Assembly: GCA_946122785.1 (NCBI GenBank)
Contig: CAMGYJ010000004.1
Location: 22,143,684 to 22,207,683, forward strand
Reading direction: 5' to 3'
DNA from: Linum tenue
Taxonomy: Eukaryota > Streptophyta > Magnoliopsida > Malpighiales > Linaceae
DNA: 64,000 bases
Shown: positions 41,838 to 52,895 of the stretch, piece after piece
How the letters are laid out: every line of letters starts with the position of its first letter
Position numbering within the stretch: the first letter of the stretch is position 1
Program-made: the position numbers and the translations under genes
The notes under the pieces: model-generated
The model's database searches: none
The model's input: only the letters and a program-made list of their open reading frames with translations
What the model was told of the DNA's origin: nothing

Positions 41838-44069
41838 CGGTCTTCCTCTGTTCCTTGGTTTCCAAGGAATACTGGAATATCGGTCTCAGTTTTAAAGACT
41901 TCTCTTTTTAAAGGAAAGGAAAATGAGTCAAGAATTTTGTTTTAAGAGCTTATAGAATCTCCAGTCTACTATAGTCATATTAAGGAAAATAATAATAAAA
42001 ACACGACACAACGGGATGGTAACACGAGGGTGTGATTGTTTAAGAATAAGCTAGGGCACGGTTTAGGTAACACGTTGTGGGACTTCAAATAAGAGAATGA
42101 GGTGTATGGAGATCATCAGTATGAAAGAAGGATGCAAGGTATGTCATCAACTCAAGTACAATCTCAAGATACTAGGCAAAGGAGGTGGATTCTATGAATG
42201 ATGTCAAGTTAAGAATGATTAAGAAGGCTCTCATGATCAAGTATCTTGTCAACACGATGGATAGCAGTTCATAAGTCAATTGACCGATTTCGCGGACGTT
42301 ATCAACGAGATATCATCATAAACCTAGAGAAGGAAAGAGGAACGTTTGAAAAGGTCTATGGAGGTAGAATAAAGTGTGTGGGAACTTCAACTCTAAACAC
42401 CAACAAAGAGTCATTGAGTACGAGTTGAACGAGCATAGGGAAGCTGGAGGAAGTTCAATAAGGATTTAAGGACATGAACCTTAGCATATGTGGTGTGCAG
42501 ATAGCAGTCATGGGCTATTCTAACAAGAAAGGATCCCCGAAAGAAGCTCAATGAAACCAAATCGTACGATTGGTATGGGAACAATGCAGTAGAGCACGAA
42601 ACACTATGTGGTTCATGGAACTGAAATACAGTCGTCCATCACTAAGAATTCCATGGACGTACTAAAAGGTATGGGGAGATAACGATCGAGCAAACAAGGA
42701 AGCAAGATGTCTGAAGTCATAAAAGAAAATATGACCGCTTTGTATAGGAGGCAATGAACCAGCAAGGGAAGATATATGATCGCATGAACAAAGTTAATCT
42801 AAGACAAGAAAAGAGTTAAAGGATGTGGAGGAAAAGTTGTGGTATCAGTACGATCACCACATGGAGGAAGGTGACATCGAAGTCTAAACCAAGACAGTGG
42901 TCGGTTAATACATGAGGAAGGAACCGAGTATAGACAAGCAAGCAAAACATTCATTAGAAGGTCCAATAAATGTTAGAGAATTCAAGGAAGAGTCTCAACA
43001 GTCATGATAAAGAGAATTTGCATAGCATACCAAGAAAGAGCAAGAAGGTCAGAGGAAGTTTGTCGAGATTTCAAGAAGTCAATTGATTAAGTATTAGTAG
43101 GGAGTTACGAGTTCCTTTGTGCGAATGTATCATTAAATTGTTTAATGATTGGCAAGCAATCTAGAAGTAGTACTGGACATCGGGAAGCCATCTTTAAGGA
43201 CATAATTGTGAAGTGGCATTAGATGTCGTGGAGTGTATTAAATCAAGGAAGTACATGAAAGTAACTGATAAAGGAGTGGGAATATGTGCAAGTGACTCGA
43301 GTTCAAGGAGTGTGCGTGGAGGAATATAGTTAGGAAATGTCGAAGCAGGAATACAGAAGACTACCAGGAAGCATTAGGTTGACTATCAACAAAGAACAAG
43401 TGATCCATAGGAAGTCCATCAAGAAATTTCGGCCAATTTTAAGGTGGAATCAAGGTCGTCAAGAATAGTGGAAGGGAAAACCTTATAGGCCAAAGTACAT
43501 AAGTGAGAAGAGGATATAGGAACCTGGAGGACTACGTCGCAAACAAGGGACACTTAAACCTATAAAGGAACATTAGTAAGAAGAGTCACGAGTAACAAAT
43601 TAAGAGGGATATAAGTTTAGGGAACTTGCTAGAATATCCCAAAGTGAAACCAAGATTGCCTATGCAGGTGAAAGGTGGCAATCTCTCGGGTGAAAATTTC
43701 TTAGACAAGGAAATCATACGAGGAATTTTATCTAAGGTCTAAGAATGGCAGATAGAAAGTACGAGAAATCCAAATTCAAGCATCGATAGGGAAGTGCTAT
43801 GTTAGGCGGTGAGAGTGAAGAAGTATGCAAAATGGAAGGTCATGATTCTTGAAAGGAGTCATAAGGCTGATCGCAAGCTAGAGAAAGATGCAAAAGATGC
43901 CTTTAATGCATACAGACAATAAAAGCAGTAGTATGAGGTTCCTGTGTTTAGAAAGAAGTAACGAGGAGATGACCATTCAGTTTATGGTTAAGAGATACTA
44001 GGACCTAGGTGACCTATGAGGTCAACCTCGGACGACAGTTACAGTAAAAGAGTTTTACCATATGACTGA
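41838..44069 (+). mobile_element. Non-coding, purine-rich internal region of LARD-like element
   Basis: 2.2 kb between PBS and 3' LTR with only one open frame over 60 codons and no gag or pol similarity on either strand. The + strand is rich in A and G. Parts recur at 63580-63740 (AGTGACTCG(A/T)GTTCAAG, AATAAATGTT(A/C), AGAGAATTCAAGGAAG), showing that a second copy of this non-coding interior exists in the window. Fits a large retrotransposon derivative moved in trans. Confidence 0.65.
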
Positions 44070-45008
44070 ACAGTAGCTGATTCAATTCAATCAAGAGTTC
44101 GATTCCTGGACAGTAGCTGATTCAATTCAATCAGCTTCAGCATAAGGTGAATGTAAAGGGGTAAATTCTACGCCTTACGATTTTCAAGTATTTGCCTTGA
44201 GTATTTTCGAGTATTGTTTTACGTGATGTATGTGCAGTATTTCATTCATGTTTGAGATTGCATGATTATGGTTGATGATATGTGCCTTGTTTGAATTATG
44301 ACTTGAAGTGAATGGTTATTACTTTGAAATTTTATAAGTATAAGTTGTTGTTAAAGTTTAAGCAACAAGTTCTTTTTAAGAAGTAACTCGCCTTCAAGAA
44401 GGTGAAGTCATTTTAAGTGTTTTTAGTCACTAGCGCCAGTCCGTTGCCATTCGAGATATTCAGATATAGCAGCAGTTATGCTCTTGAGATCTTTGAGACA
44501 GAGCAGCAGTTATGCTCTTGAGATATTTAAGTTGAGCAGCAGTTATGCTCCTGGGATTTTTAAGATGAGCAACAATTATGCTCTTGAGAATCGTGGATGA
44601 AGAGCCTTCCACGATAAGTTTATGTTTAAGGAAAGCCTGGATGGCTTCTCATACGTATGAGTTAGAGGAGGAGCTAGAGGAGCAGTTAGTGAGAAGCGAG
44701 TTTGAGGGCAGCCTGGTAGATGAGGGCAGTATAAGCATCACAGAGGATTCTTAGTTAAGGTTTTCAGTAGCAACAACATTATAGATTATTAGTTATTTAC
44801 ATTTATGATTATGAGTATAGACTAGAGATCATTTTGAGATTTTAAGTATTGAGTTTGCCCATGTGTTAGGGCGTTGCTTTAAACTACAAGTGTGTGTTTT
44901 CAGTATTTTATTTATGTACATTTTTCTTGCTGCGATTTAAGATGTGAGTATTTTATTTTTCGAGGGCATTTTAGTAAAAGTAGTACCCGACCGGGTTAGG
45001 GTGTTTCA
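44070..45008 (+). mobile_element. 3' LTR, 5'-truncated
   Basis: Matches the 3' 1.1 kb of the LTR ending at 41822 and ends in the same GGGTTAGGGTGTTTCA at 45008. It lacks the first part (with the MITEs) and an inner piece corresponding to about 41240-41440. Near 44070-44130 a short tandem copy of CAGTAGCTGATTCAATTCAA occurs. Flanks of the whole element (GAACC / CATAA) do not match. Confidence 0.75.
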
Positions 45009-45609
45009 CATAACAGAAATAGAAATTTTCAATTTGGAGAAACACCTTTTCACTTTCAGTCCGGAGGTCTGTAAGATAAAAGCAGAAAGAGGGCATTCTC
45101 AGGCGAGAACCCTACCAGGTTGGCCTTGTAACTCTACTATTTATTCAATGAAATTTCACTTTGTGTTATATTGTCTATATACTTTCTATATTTGAGCACT
45201 TGTAAATATCATTATGAAACTCATTTTCGTTTACGTTACTTTCTCTTTTAAGCGCATAGTATTATATGGACGACATGCTGATTATACACAACATAGCAGT
45301 ATTTAGGTAACTTTTCATTTACTAGTACCCAATCCATTAGTTAATAGGTTTCTTTGTAGTTTACTTACTTTCAACTATTAAGAATTCCACCGAAGTTCAA
45401 CTATAGATCTATATATAGTGGGCTTACCAAAACAAGGTTTCAGAAATACAAACCCCAAAATCGAATCCAAACATAACCATCCCAAATAGGAAAAGTATAA
45501 CAGAAATAGGGTAAAATCTTTGTAGAGGAATCCTTTGTAGATCCAGATCCAACAAAATTCACCACACCAGACTCGAATTTCTGATTCACCAACCCTTACC
45601 AATTTATCA
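45009..45609. other. Spacer, no gene recognised
   Basis: AT-rich. A minus frame at 45378-45614 of 78 codons has no recognisable domain and ends at the border of the 3.4-kb repeat. Confidence 0.4.
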
Positions 45610-48600
45610 ATCAATCAACAATTCCAATCTAATTAAATCACAAGCAGTGGTTGTGATACTTAGTGAGCTAGCTTATTTGAACAAAAAACTAAGTTTTTTT
45701 TATGAACCCTTATTTACCAAAACTCATATCCATAATCATTACAAGTTCATTAAAATAATCTTCATTTTAAAAACCCAGATCTGCAGATAATGAAAATCGC
45801 AGATTAGCAAGTCAAAGTCAGCAAAACCATTTTTCCATCAACTCAGATCTATAAACAAACTAAAAACCTACAATAATATCATCTTTTAATTAGTTCAACC
45901 TCCCTAATAATACTAAGCCAAGTTCATAAGAATACACCATTTAAAAAAAAAACATTCAAACTCATACATAACCAATTTTATTTAAAACCCAGATCTGCAA
46001 GCTGTTTTCAAATCCATGAATCATATTTCTTGTCTTTTACTTGGTTCGATCTCCCAAGTCATACAAAGTTGGGTTTAGGAACCTTACCCAGGTCTGTCCA
46101 TTTCCAAAACTGCGTCAGAACAAAAGTAGAGGTCTCAATCGATTGAAAAGATAAATAATCCTACAAAAAACAATTAAACATTGACGAAACAAATCCCACA
46201 TGTTTCCGTCGTAGATCATCTCCATCTTCTGTCGTTTGCTCTTCCTCTTTACCGAAAACTAAAAACCAGAAACCAAAATGAAACCCAAAATCAGAATCGT
46301 AACATAAATAAATAAAGCAAAATCAAACATAGGAAAAACATGCAAGCTCTCAATCGTCACTTACCTTAGTTGTAAGGTTACCGCCGTCGCCAAAGCATTG
46401 TCGGCACACCTTTGTCGGCAGAGATCCCGCCACCCATTTCCTTCTTTCCTAAACCGAAGCAAACCCTGTATTCCTCAAATCAAACACAGCAAAAAAAAAA
46501 TAGTAGAATTCCATACAAAAATTTGGAAAATAGAAATGGGAACCATGCATGTCGATTTTACCTTCATCCTGAGAGGAATTGCCGATTTGGGGTCGTCGCG
46601 GTCGGGTTCGTTGATCGACGATGAGGAAGTAGAGCGACAGCGGCGGCAGCGGCGTCTGCTTAAGAGAGGGGAAGAATTTTGTTCGGGTCGTTTTTTGGAA
46701 GAGTGAACCGAGAGAGGGGAAGGGAGAATCGGCCAGCGGCCAGAGGAGAAGGGAGAATCGGCGGTGATTTTGTTCTTCTCAGTAAGTACTGGGGAAGAAG
46801 AGAAACAAACGAGAGAGAGAGAAAGAGGGAGAGGTCGCTTTCTTCCTCTCCTCCCAATTTTTTTTCTTTTTTTTTTCGTCTGTGATTTCTGGAAGAAGAG
46901 AATCGAGAGGGAGTAAGGAGAGAGAGGGCTAGCAGCGGCTGCCGCTTAGGGTTAGAGGGGGGATTATGGTTTGATTAAGTCGAGGATAAAAAATGGTAGT
47001 GATTGGGTTTCGAACCCTCATTCTCGGGAATGAGTGCGTTCAGTGACCCGCAACTTAGCTAGTTGGGCTACTGGCCTATCATGCGTTAATCTAATCCTCT
47101 CGTTTAAAATCCTTAATACGAAAATGCTGAATGTGGATTAAGTTAGTTTTGCTTCTTTTCTGATACCTCAAGTTTCTTCTTAATAATTAAAATTCTTGCA
47201 TTCATTTTAGTAACATCATAATAATCTAATAGAAATTTTATTAAACGCATTATAATGCGAGAATAACGTTCAGTGGAACGTGATAAAAAGTTAGGATTAA
47301 AACTATGAAAGTTAACAAAACCTTTAATATGAGAACCATTATAGGTGTAACGTGACAAAAGTCATACAATTAAATCATCAAAGTTATAACGAACTACGTG
47401 GACTTTGAAACCGTATTACAGGTACGTAGCCAACCGATAAGGTTCGAGTCCAACTAACCAATTAACTTTATCTTTTAATTTTTACGTCAGTGGGCGTATA
47501 ATTAATTTACAACTAAGACTATTTAAATTCATTAGTGGTCCAGTAAGGCTCTAAAAATACATAATAATAAACTAATTCGTCAATGGACGTTTAGCTAAAT
47601 TATACTTAACGAAATAGCAATATAGTAATGGTCTAGTGGGACCCTAAAATTACAAAATTATTACTAAAATACACCCAACTCACATAAAAACTTATCGACT
47701 TAAGTAGTACCAATTTAGGGCGTTGTGGGGGTGTTGCTTAACTTCCCCACACGTAATCGTACTCCCGAACTCATATCTCGAAATCGCAGACCAAGCCCCA
47801 TTTCTGACCTAAGGTTAGAGCCGATCGATGAGTGTTCGATCCACTCCAAGTAAGATCGATGGCGACTCCAAAAAGAGAACGCGACCTCGACTCCCGAAGG
47901 GACGGTTGCGACACCCAAACCACGGTGGCTACCATCCACCAAACAAGAATAAACTCTACTTGCATTCATAACATAGCACTTGGTGGGCAAATTTTAAAAA
48001 TAAACACAATTCGGTTCAAACACGCCCACCAAGGCTCACTAAGCTCATTCAAAAATCAATCCATCATTCAATCGACCTAATTCACCTAATTCCTTTCCCT
48101 AAACCTAGATTCAATCATGCAAAGCACAAAAATTCAACATCACTTCACTACCTAATCCGATTTTCCCCAAATCACAAAGGTAAAGTCAAAAAACAAACCT
48201 GAAGACACAAGTAGGACGTAGGAGGAAGTGAGATGCGGGCGAGGACAGTGAAAAATGGTGGGAAAACTGAGCGGAGAGGGTTCGTCGGAGCTTCGTCGGA
48301 AGCTCGTCGGAGACTCGCCGCCGGAGACTTGGCCGAAAAACAATATGCTCCAAATCTCCCCAAAATCTCAGCACAGGCCAGTTTTGAGGAGGGAAGACTG
48401 TGTATGATGTTGGTTTTTGGGTTTCGCATTTTTCGGCTAGATTTGGCCGTGAAGTGAAGAGTCGCCGTTCACGCCCCTTTTATAGGCACGACACTAAGTT
48501 CACGGACGCGTTACCCAGTTCACGGTCTTAGAGACCATGAACACTCATGCGCGTCTGTGAACTGCGGTTGGTCGACAAGTGGTGATCATGCATAAGTACC

Positions 48601-49025
48601 AAGTTCACGGACGCGTTTGCATGTTCACGGTTTTATAAGACCGTGAACTCAGCAATCCGTCCGTGAACATTAGTGAAAACATGGCTCTTCTGATAAAATT
48701 TTGACTCAACCTATTCCTCCGTGCCTCCTAATCGATCACAACACAACCATAAACCGAAAAACCACAACACTCGGCACGGGGACACCACTTCACCACTCGA
48801 ACTCTTCACGAGACACTAAAACGAAAACTAAGGAAAAGAAAACAAACCTCCGTTGGGTTGCCTCCCAATAAACGCTAATTTATCGTGATTAGCTTGACGG
48901 TTGGGGATCGATCATGACTTCAAATGTGATGTCACCGAGAGCGAATCCACCACACTCTCGGGGCGACGCTTGTAGCCTCCCATCTTAGGTTCCTTGAGTT
49001 GGCCCTCTTGGTTGGACAACATTGC
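45610..49025. repeat. 3.4-kb direct repeat, copy 1
   Basis: Nearly identical to 54627-58037. I count about a dozen differences: single bases, homopolymer lengths, and one replaced stretch at 48472-48480. On the minus strand it comprises, from right to left, an Athila-like 3' internal end (GGGAGGCAACCCAACGGAGG near 48855-48875), the palindrome array and TATA box of an LTR (48478-48650), a leader, and from about 47990 leftward a different LTR-element sequence (GAGTTCGGGAGTACGATTAC near 47755). A tRNA-like stretch with B-box-like GGTTCGAAACCC lies at about 47010-47085 (minus). No host gene seen. Confidence 0.9.
48478..48650 (-). promoter_or_regulatory. LTR promoter in repeat copy 1
   Basis: TATA box (reverse complement TATAAAA, 48478-48484) with upstream palindromes GTTCACGGTC-N5-GACCATGAAC at 48518-48542 and GTTCACGG-N10-CCGTGAAC at 48623-48648, and GTTCACGGACGCG half-sites at about 48499 and 48603. 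Would drive transcription toward lower coordinates. Confidence 0.6.
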
Positions 49026-52000
49026 CTCCTTCTTATCCAGCTTCTGTACCAGAGATTTACAATCCGTTTCCACCAGCAAAGGCAAAAAATGATTGTTCTT
49101 CGCCATTTTCAAACCCCACAGGAAGGCAAGAGCCTCTGCCATTTCCGGCTCCCATCGCGTCCTCGTCCGATGCACCGCCGCCATCTGGAAAACCCCTTCC
49201 TCATTTCTAATCACCATCCCAAAACCCGTTCCATCCTCTCCTAGCACCGCAGCGTCCGTATTCATTTTGTACAGGCCATGGGGTGGTGGTTCCCATCCAA
49301 TTCGATTCTGCACCGGCTTCGGAGCGTTTCCCTGGGTTTGCAGCTGCTGATATTCCTCCAGGTAATTCTGTGCTCTCGCCACAACCTCCCACTCTTCTAG
49401 CTTAGGATTATTGAATAGATGGTTGTTCCTCTCTTTCCAGAGGAACCATAGGGTTATCAGAACCGAAGACATTTCCTCATCGGTTGTTCCTTCCATCAGA
49501 TTACATAACCATTCTTCACATCTCTTCCCTTCTCCCAGCTGAAAGTATTTTGCCAGTAAACTCGGCCTCCACACCCTCCCTGCCCAGTCGCAATCCCGTG
49601 TAATATGTTCCTGTGTCTCCACCAACCCACAAAATGGACACTCATCATGTGCCTCTGGGATTCTTCTGCTGAGATTCGACCCTGTAGGGAGGATATTACT
49701 CCCCCATCTCCACACAAATACTCGAACTTTAGGAGGTAGCTGAAGCATCCACATTCGTTTCCAGTCAACTGGAACATATGTTTCGATTTGGTTGCTTAGT
49801 TGTCTTCTTCGCCATTCCTTGTACCCTGATCGAACAGAATACTTCCCCGTTTTCTCTTTTCCCCATATTCGCAGGTCTGGCCTCTCTCTTGAAGGGAGTG
49901 GAATCTGGTTGATTCGATCTCGATCAATAGGCTGGAAATTTTCTTGCTGCAGATTGCTTTTCCAAGTTCGAGTTTCTGGATCAATCAGTTTCGACACCCT
50001 TTCCATAATGCCTAAACCGGTAGCTTGAGCTTGTGATTGGATCTTGTAGTTCTCAGCTGATGGGATCCATCTGTCCCACCAAATTCTCACACTTTCCCCA
50101 TCTCCTATCCTCCATCTCGTCCCCTCTCTAACCAGACTTTGAGCTTGCATCAAGCTTCTCCAAATATAGCTAGGATTCGTACCCAATTCCGCTTCCAGTA
50201 CATCACAATGAGGATGGTACTTTGCTTTCAGTACACGTGCTACTAGGGAACCAGGGTTTTGGAGTAAATTCCATACCTGTCTTCCCTGGAGAGCAATATT
50301 AAAACCATGGAGGTTCCTGAAGCCCATTCCCCCTTCGTACTTTGGTCTACATAATTTGTCCCAACTCATCCAGTGTATCCTCTTTTCCTCCCTTTTCCTT
50401 CCCCACCAGAAACTAGCTATCATACTTTGAATTTCCTGAATAACTCCCTGCGGAATTAGGAACACTGACATGGCATATAGCGTCTGGGCTTGTGCCACGG
50501 CCTTAATCAGAACTTCCTTGGCTGCATTTGAAAGGAGTTTACCCTTCCAGTGTTTAATCTTGTTTCGGACTCTATCAATTAGCTGAGAGAAAACAGCTTT
50601 TTTGGCTCTCCCTATTACAGTGGGCAATCCTAAATACTTGTCATGATGCATGACAGTCTTCATACCCAAAATTGCTGCCATGTCCTGTCTGTCACTGTCA
50701 GTAACGTTTGTGCTAAAGGACAGTTCAGATTTGGCCAAACTTACTTGCTGCCCCGATGCTTGTTCATAAGTCTTCAGAATCTCCCTCAATGCCTCACCCT
50801 CTTCCTTCTTATTTTCGAAGAAGAATATACTGTCATCTGCGAAGAAAAGGTGTGTTATCATAGGTCCATTGTTACTCACCTTTAGTCCTCGTAGTTTACC
50901 CTCCTCAACTGCTTTTTTGGTTAGAGCCGAAAGACCCTCAGCACAGATAAGGAAAAGGTATGGAGAAATGGGATCTCCTTGCCTTAGTCCCCTTGTAGGC
51001 TGAATTAATGCTGTCTGATGTCCATTTACTAAAGCAGAATAGGTCACAGTAGACACACACTGCATTATCAAATGAACCCAATCTTCATGGAAACCTAGTT
51101 TAAGCATGATGCCCTCCAAAAAAACCCACTCAACCCTATCATAAGCCTTTGCTATGTCGAGTTTGGCCGCAACAAAGCCCTTTTTTCCTTGTTTCCTGTT
51201 CTTCATGGCATGGAAACACTCGAATCCCACCATGATATTGTCTGTAATATTCCTTCCAGGAACAAAAGCGCTCTGAGTCTCAGTAATCACCTCATTTATT
51301 ATCTTCTTCAGCCTATTTGCCAGAACTTTAGATAGGATCTTGTACAGCACCTTGCAGAGTGCAATAGGTCTGAACTCCTTAGGCGAATTTGGTGTTTGAG
51401 TCTTTGGAATCATTGCAAGCAGCGTGTGATTTAGGTGAGCTGGAATCTGCCCAGTTAATAGTATCCTTTGTAATTCCAAACAGACTGAATCCCCTACCAC
51501 TGCCCAGTTTTTTTGGAAAAACAAGGCTGGCATCCCATCTGAGCCAGGTGCTTTAGTGGGTGCCATCATCTTTAGGGCCTCCCAAATCTCCTCCCTAGTG
51601 AACGGAGCCATGAGCTCTTGATTCATTTGTGGTGTTACCTTAGGTTCAACTGCTGACAGGACTTCTTCCAAATTCTGAATCTGCCCTTGCTGGTATAATT
51701 TTGTCAAATAGTGCCAAAAACAACTCATTACCTCCTCCTGCCCCTTATACTCTGTTCCATCTTCATCCCTTAACTCCTTAACTGTGTTCCGTCTTTGTCT
51801 ATTGGAGGCTTTTCTATGGAAAAAGCCTGTGTTCTTGTCCCCCTCTTTTAACCAGTCACTTCGAGACCTCTGTCTCCATCTGATCTCTTCTAGGTGCAAG
51901 ACCTCATTAAGTTCCTTTTCTAAAACTCTTCTTTGAAGAAGTACTGCTTTGTTCTTCTTCTGCTTTGCAATCTTGGCCAGCGCCCTTTCAATCTTCTTCT

Positions 52001-52895
52001 TCCTGGCCTTCAGGCTGCCAAACGTCCTTTTACTCCAATCAAGCAAAGCTTTTTCACAATCCTTGATCCTGTCTTCCAGAGGTTTGGCAGGATCTTTGTT
52101 CCACTCTGCTTCAATTACAGTCGAGCATTCCTCATGAGTTTGCCAGTAAGATTCGAATTTAAAATGCCATCCCCACCTCACCTTTCCTTCTCGAAGATTT
52201 AGGTCCACTCTGATTGGTAAATGATCAGAAACCCACCTATCCAGGTGGTAAACCCGAGCTTCAGGGAACCAATCTTTCCAGCCTGAATTTGCAAATGCCC
52301 TATCCAGCCTTTCCTCAAGAAAATTCTCATCAACTCTTCCATTATCCCATGTAAACATGTTCCCATAGTAGCCAAGATCCTCAAGTTGGCATTCATCAAC
52401 TGTTGCTTGAAATTCCTCCATGTTCATGATATCTGGAGGTTTATTTCCATTCTTCTCCTCATAACTAAGGACTTGATTAAAGTCCCCACAGACAAGCCAT
52501 GGCATGTTCTGTTGGTCACTCAGCCTTCTAATCAGATCCCAAGTCAATGACTTGTTTTCCTGCTCTGGCCAACCATACACTCCTGTTAATCTCCAGTGGT
52601 TCCCTCCTGTCCCCTCAGTAATCCAAGCATCTATAAAGTTCTGGGTCAGGTTCTTCACCGTCACAGTCAACTCTTCCTTCCACATCAGCAAAAGACCTCC
52701 TGCTCTACCTCTAGAGCCTATTCCCTTCCCTTTCGACCATCCAAGTTGTCTGATAGTATCTTCCCACTCATGTTCTTGCCTCTTTGTCTCCATTAGGAAG
52801 ACAATACTGGGGTCTTGTTCCTTGAGCAGCTCTGCTACTCTTGCAACTGTCGTGGGATTCCCCAGACCACGACAGTTGTAACTCAGGACACTCAT
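48912..52895 (-). CDS. L1-type LINE ORF2: endonuclease, reverse transcriptase, RNase H (3' truncated)
   Basis: 1327 codons, intact frame. Residues 1-230: AP endonuclease (SYNCRGLG start, METKRQ, CGDFNQ, SDHLPI). About 470-760: reverse transcriptase with LDIAKAYDRVEW, GLRQGDPISPYLF and the catalytic FFADD. About 1080-1110: zinc-binding CPFCGLVETQEHITRDC (zf-RVT). About 1210-1290: RNase H with NTDAA, EMAEALAFLWGL and VETDCKSLVQ, cut before its last catalytic part. Residues after about 1290 come from the adjacent 3.4-kb repeat, not from the LINE. The enzyme nicks target DNA and copies the LINE RNA at the nick. The start overlaps the ORF1 stop (ATGA). No poly(A) tail is present at the 3' end, so this copy is unlikely to move by itself. 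Confidence 0.93.
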   Translation of the reverse strand: MSVLSYNCRGLGNPTTVARVAELLKEQDPSIVFLMETKRQEHEWEDTIRQLGWSKGKGIGSRGRAGGLLLMWKEELTVTVKNLTQNFIDAWITEGTGGNHWRLTGVYGWPEQENKSLTWDLIRRLSDQQNMPWLVCGDFNQVLSYEEKNGNKPPDIMNMEEFQATVDECQLEDLGYYGNMFTWDNGRVDENFLEERLDRAFANSGWKDWFPEARVYHLDRWVSDHLPIRVDLNLREGKVRWGWHFKFESYWQTHEECSTVIEAEWNKDPAKPLEDRIKDCEKALLDWSKRTFGSLKARKKKIERALAKIAKQKKNKAVLLQRRVLEKELNEVLHLEEIRWRQRSRSDWLKEGDKNTGFFHRKASNRQRRNTVKELRDEDGTEYKGQEEVMSCFWHYLTKLYQQGQIQNLEEVLSAVEPKVTPQMNQELMAPFTREEIWEALKMMAPTKAPGSDGMPALFFQKNWAVVGDSVCLELQRILLTGQIPAHLNHTLLAMIPKTQTPNSPKEFRPIALCKVLYKILSKVLANRLKKIINEVITETQSAFVPGRNITDNIMVGFECFHAMKNRKQGKKGFVAAKLDIAKAYDRVEWVFLEGIMLKLGFHEDWVHLIMQCVSTVTYSALVNGHQTALIQPTRGLRQGDPISPYLFLICAEGLSALTKKAVEEGKLRGLKVSNNGPMITHLFFADDSIFFFENKKEEGEALREILKTYEQASGQQVSLAKSELSFSTNVTDSDRQDMAAILGMKTVMHHDKYLGLPTVIGRAKKAVFSQLIDRVRNKIKHWKGKLLSNAAKEVLIKAVAQAQTLYAMSVFLIPQGVIQEIQSMIASFWWGRKREEKRIHWMSWDKLCRPKYEGGMGFRNLHGFNIALQGRQVWNLLQNPGSLVARVLKAKYHPHCDVLEAELGTNPSYIWRSLMQAQSLVREGTRWRIGDGESVRIWWDRWIPSAENYKIQSQAQATGLGIMERVSKLIDPETRTWKSNLQQENFQPIDRDRINQIPLPSRERPDLRIWGKEKTGKYSVRSGYKEWRRRQLSNQIETYVPVDWKRMWMLQLPPKVRVFVWRWGSNILPTGSNLSRRIPEAHDECPFCGLVETQEHITRDCDWAGRVWRPSLLAKYFQLGEGKRCEEWLCNLMEGTTDEEMSSVLITLWFLWKERNNHLFNNPKLEEWEVVARAQNYLEEYQQLQTQGNAPKPVQNRIGWEPPPHGLYKMNTDAAVLGEDGTGFGMVIRNEEGVFQMAAVHRTRTRWEPEMAEALAFLWGLKMAKNNHFLPLLVETDCKSLVQKLDKKEAMLSNQEGQLKEPKMGGYKRRPESVVDSLSVTSHLKS

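Noticed and set aside
46398..46706. 102-codon plus-strand frame in the 3.4-kb repeat (also at 55415-55723)
   Set aside because: It is conserved only because the repeat is nearly identical. Composition follows purine-rich low-complexity DNA and no domain is recognisable.
47010..47085. A tRNA gene (minus strand) with B-box-like GGTTCGAAACCC, also at 56026-56101
   Set aside because: No complete cloverleaf or anticodon arm can be drawn. At best a SINE-type or LTR leader sequence.
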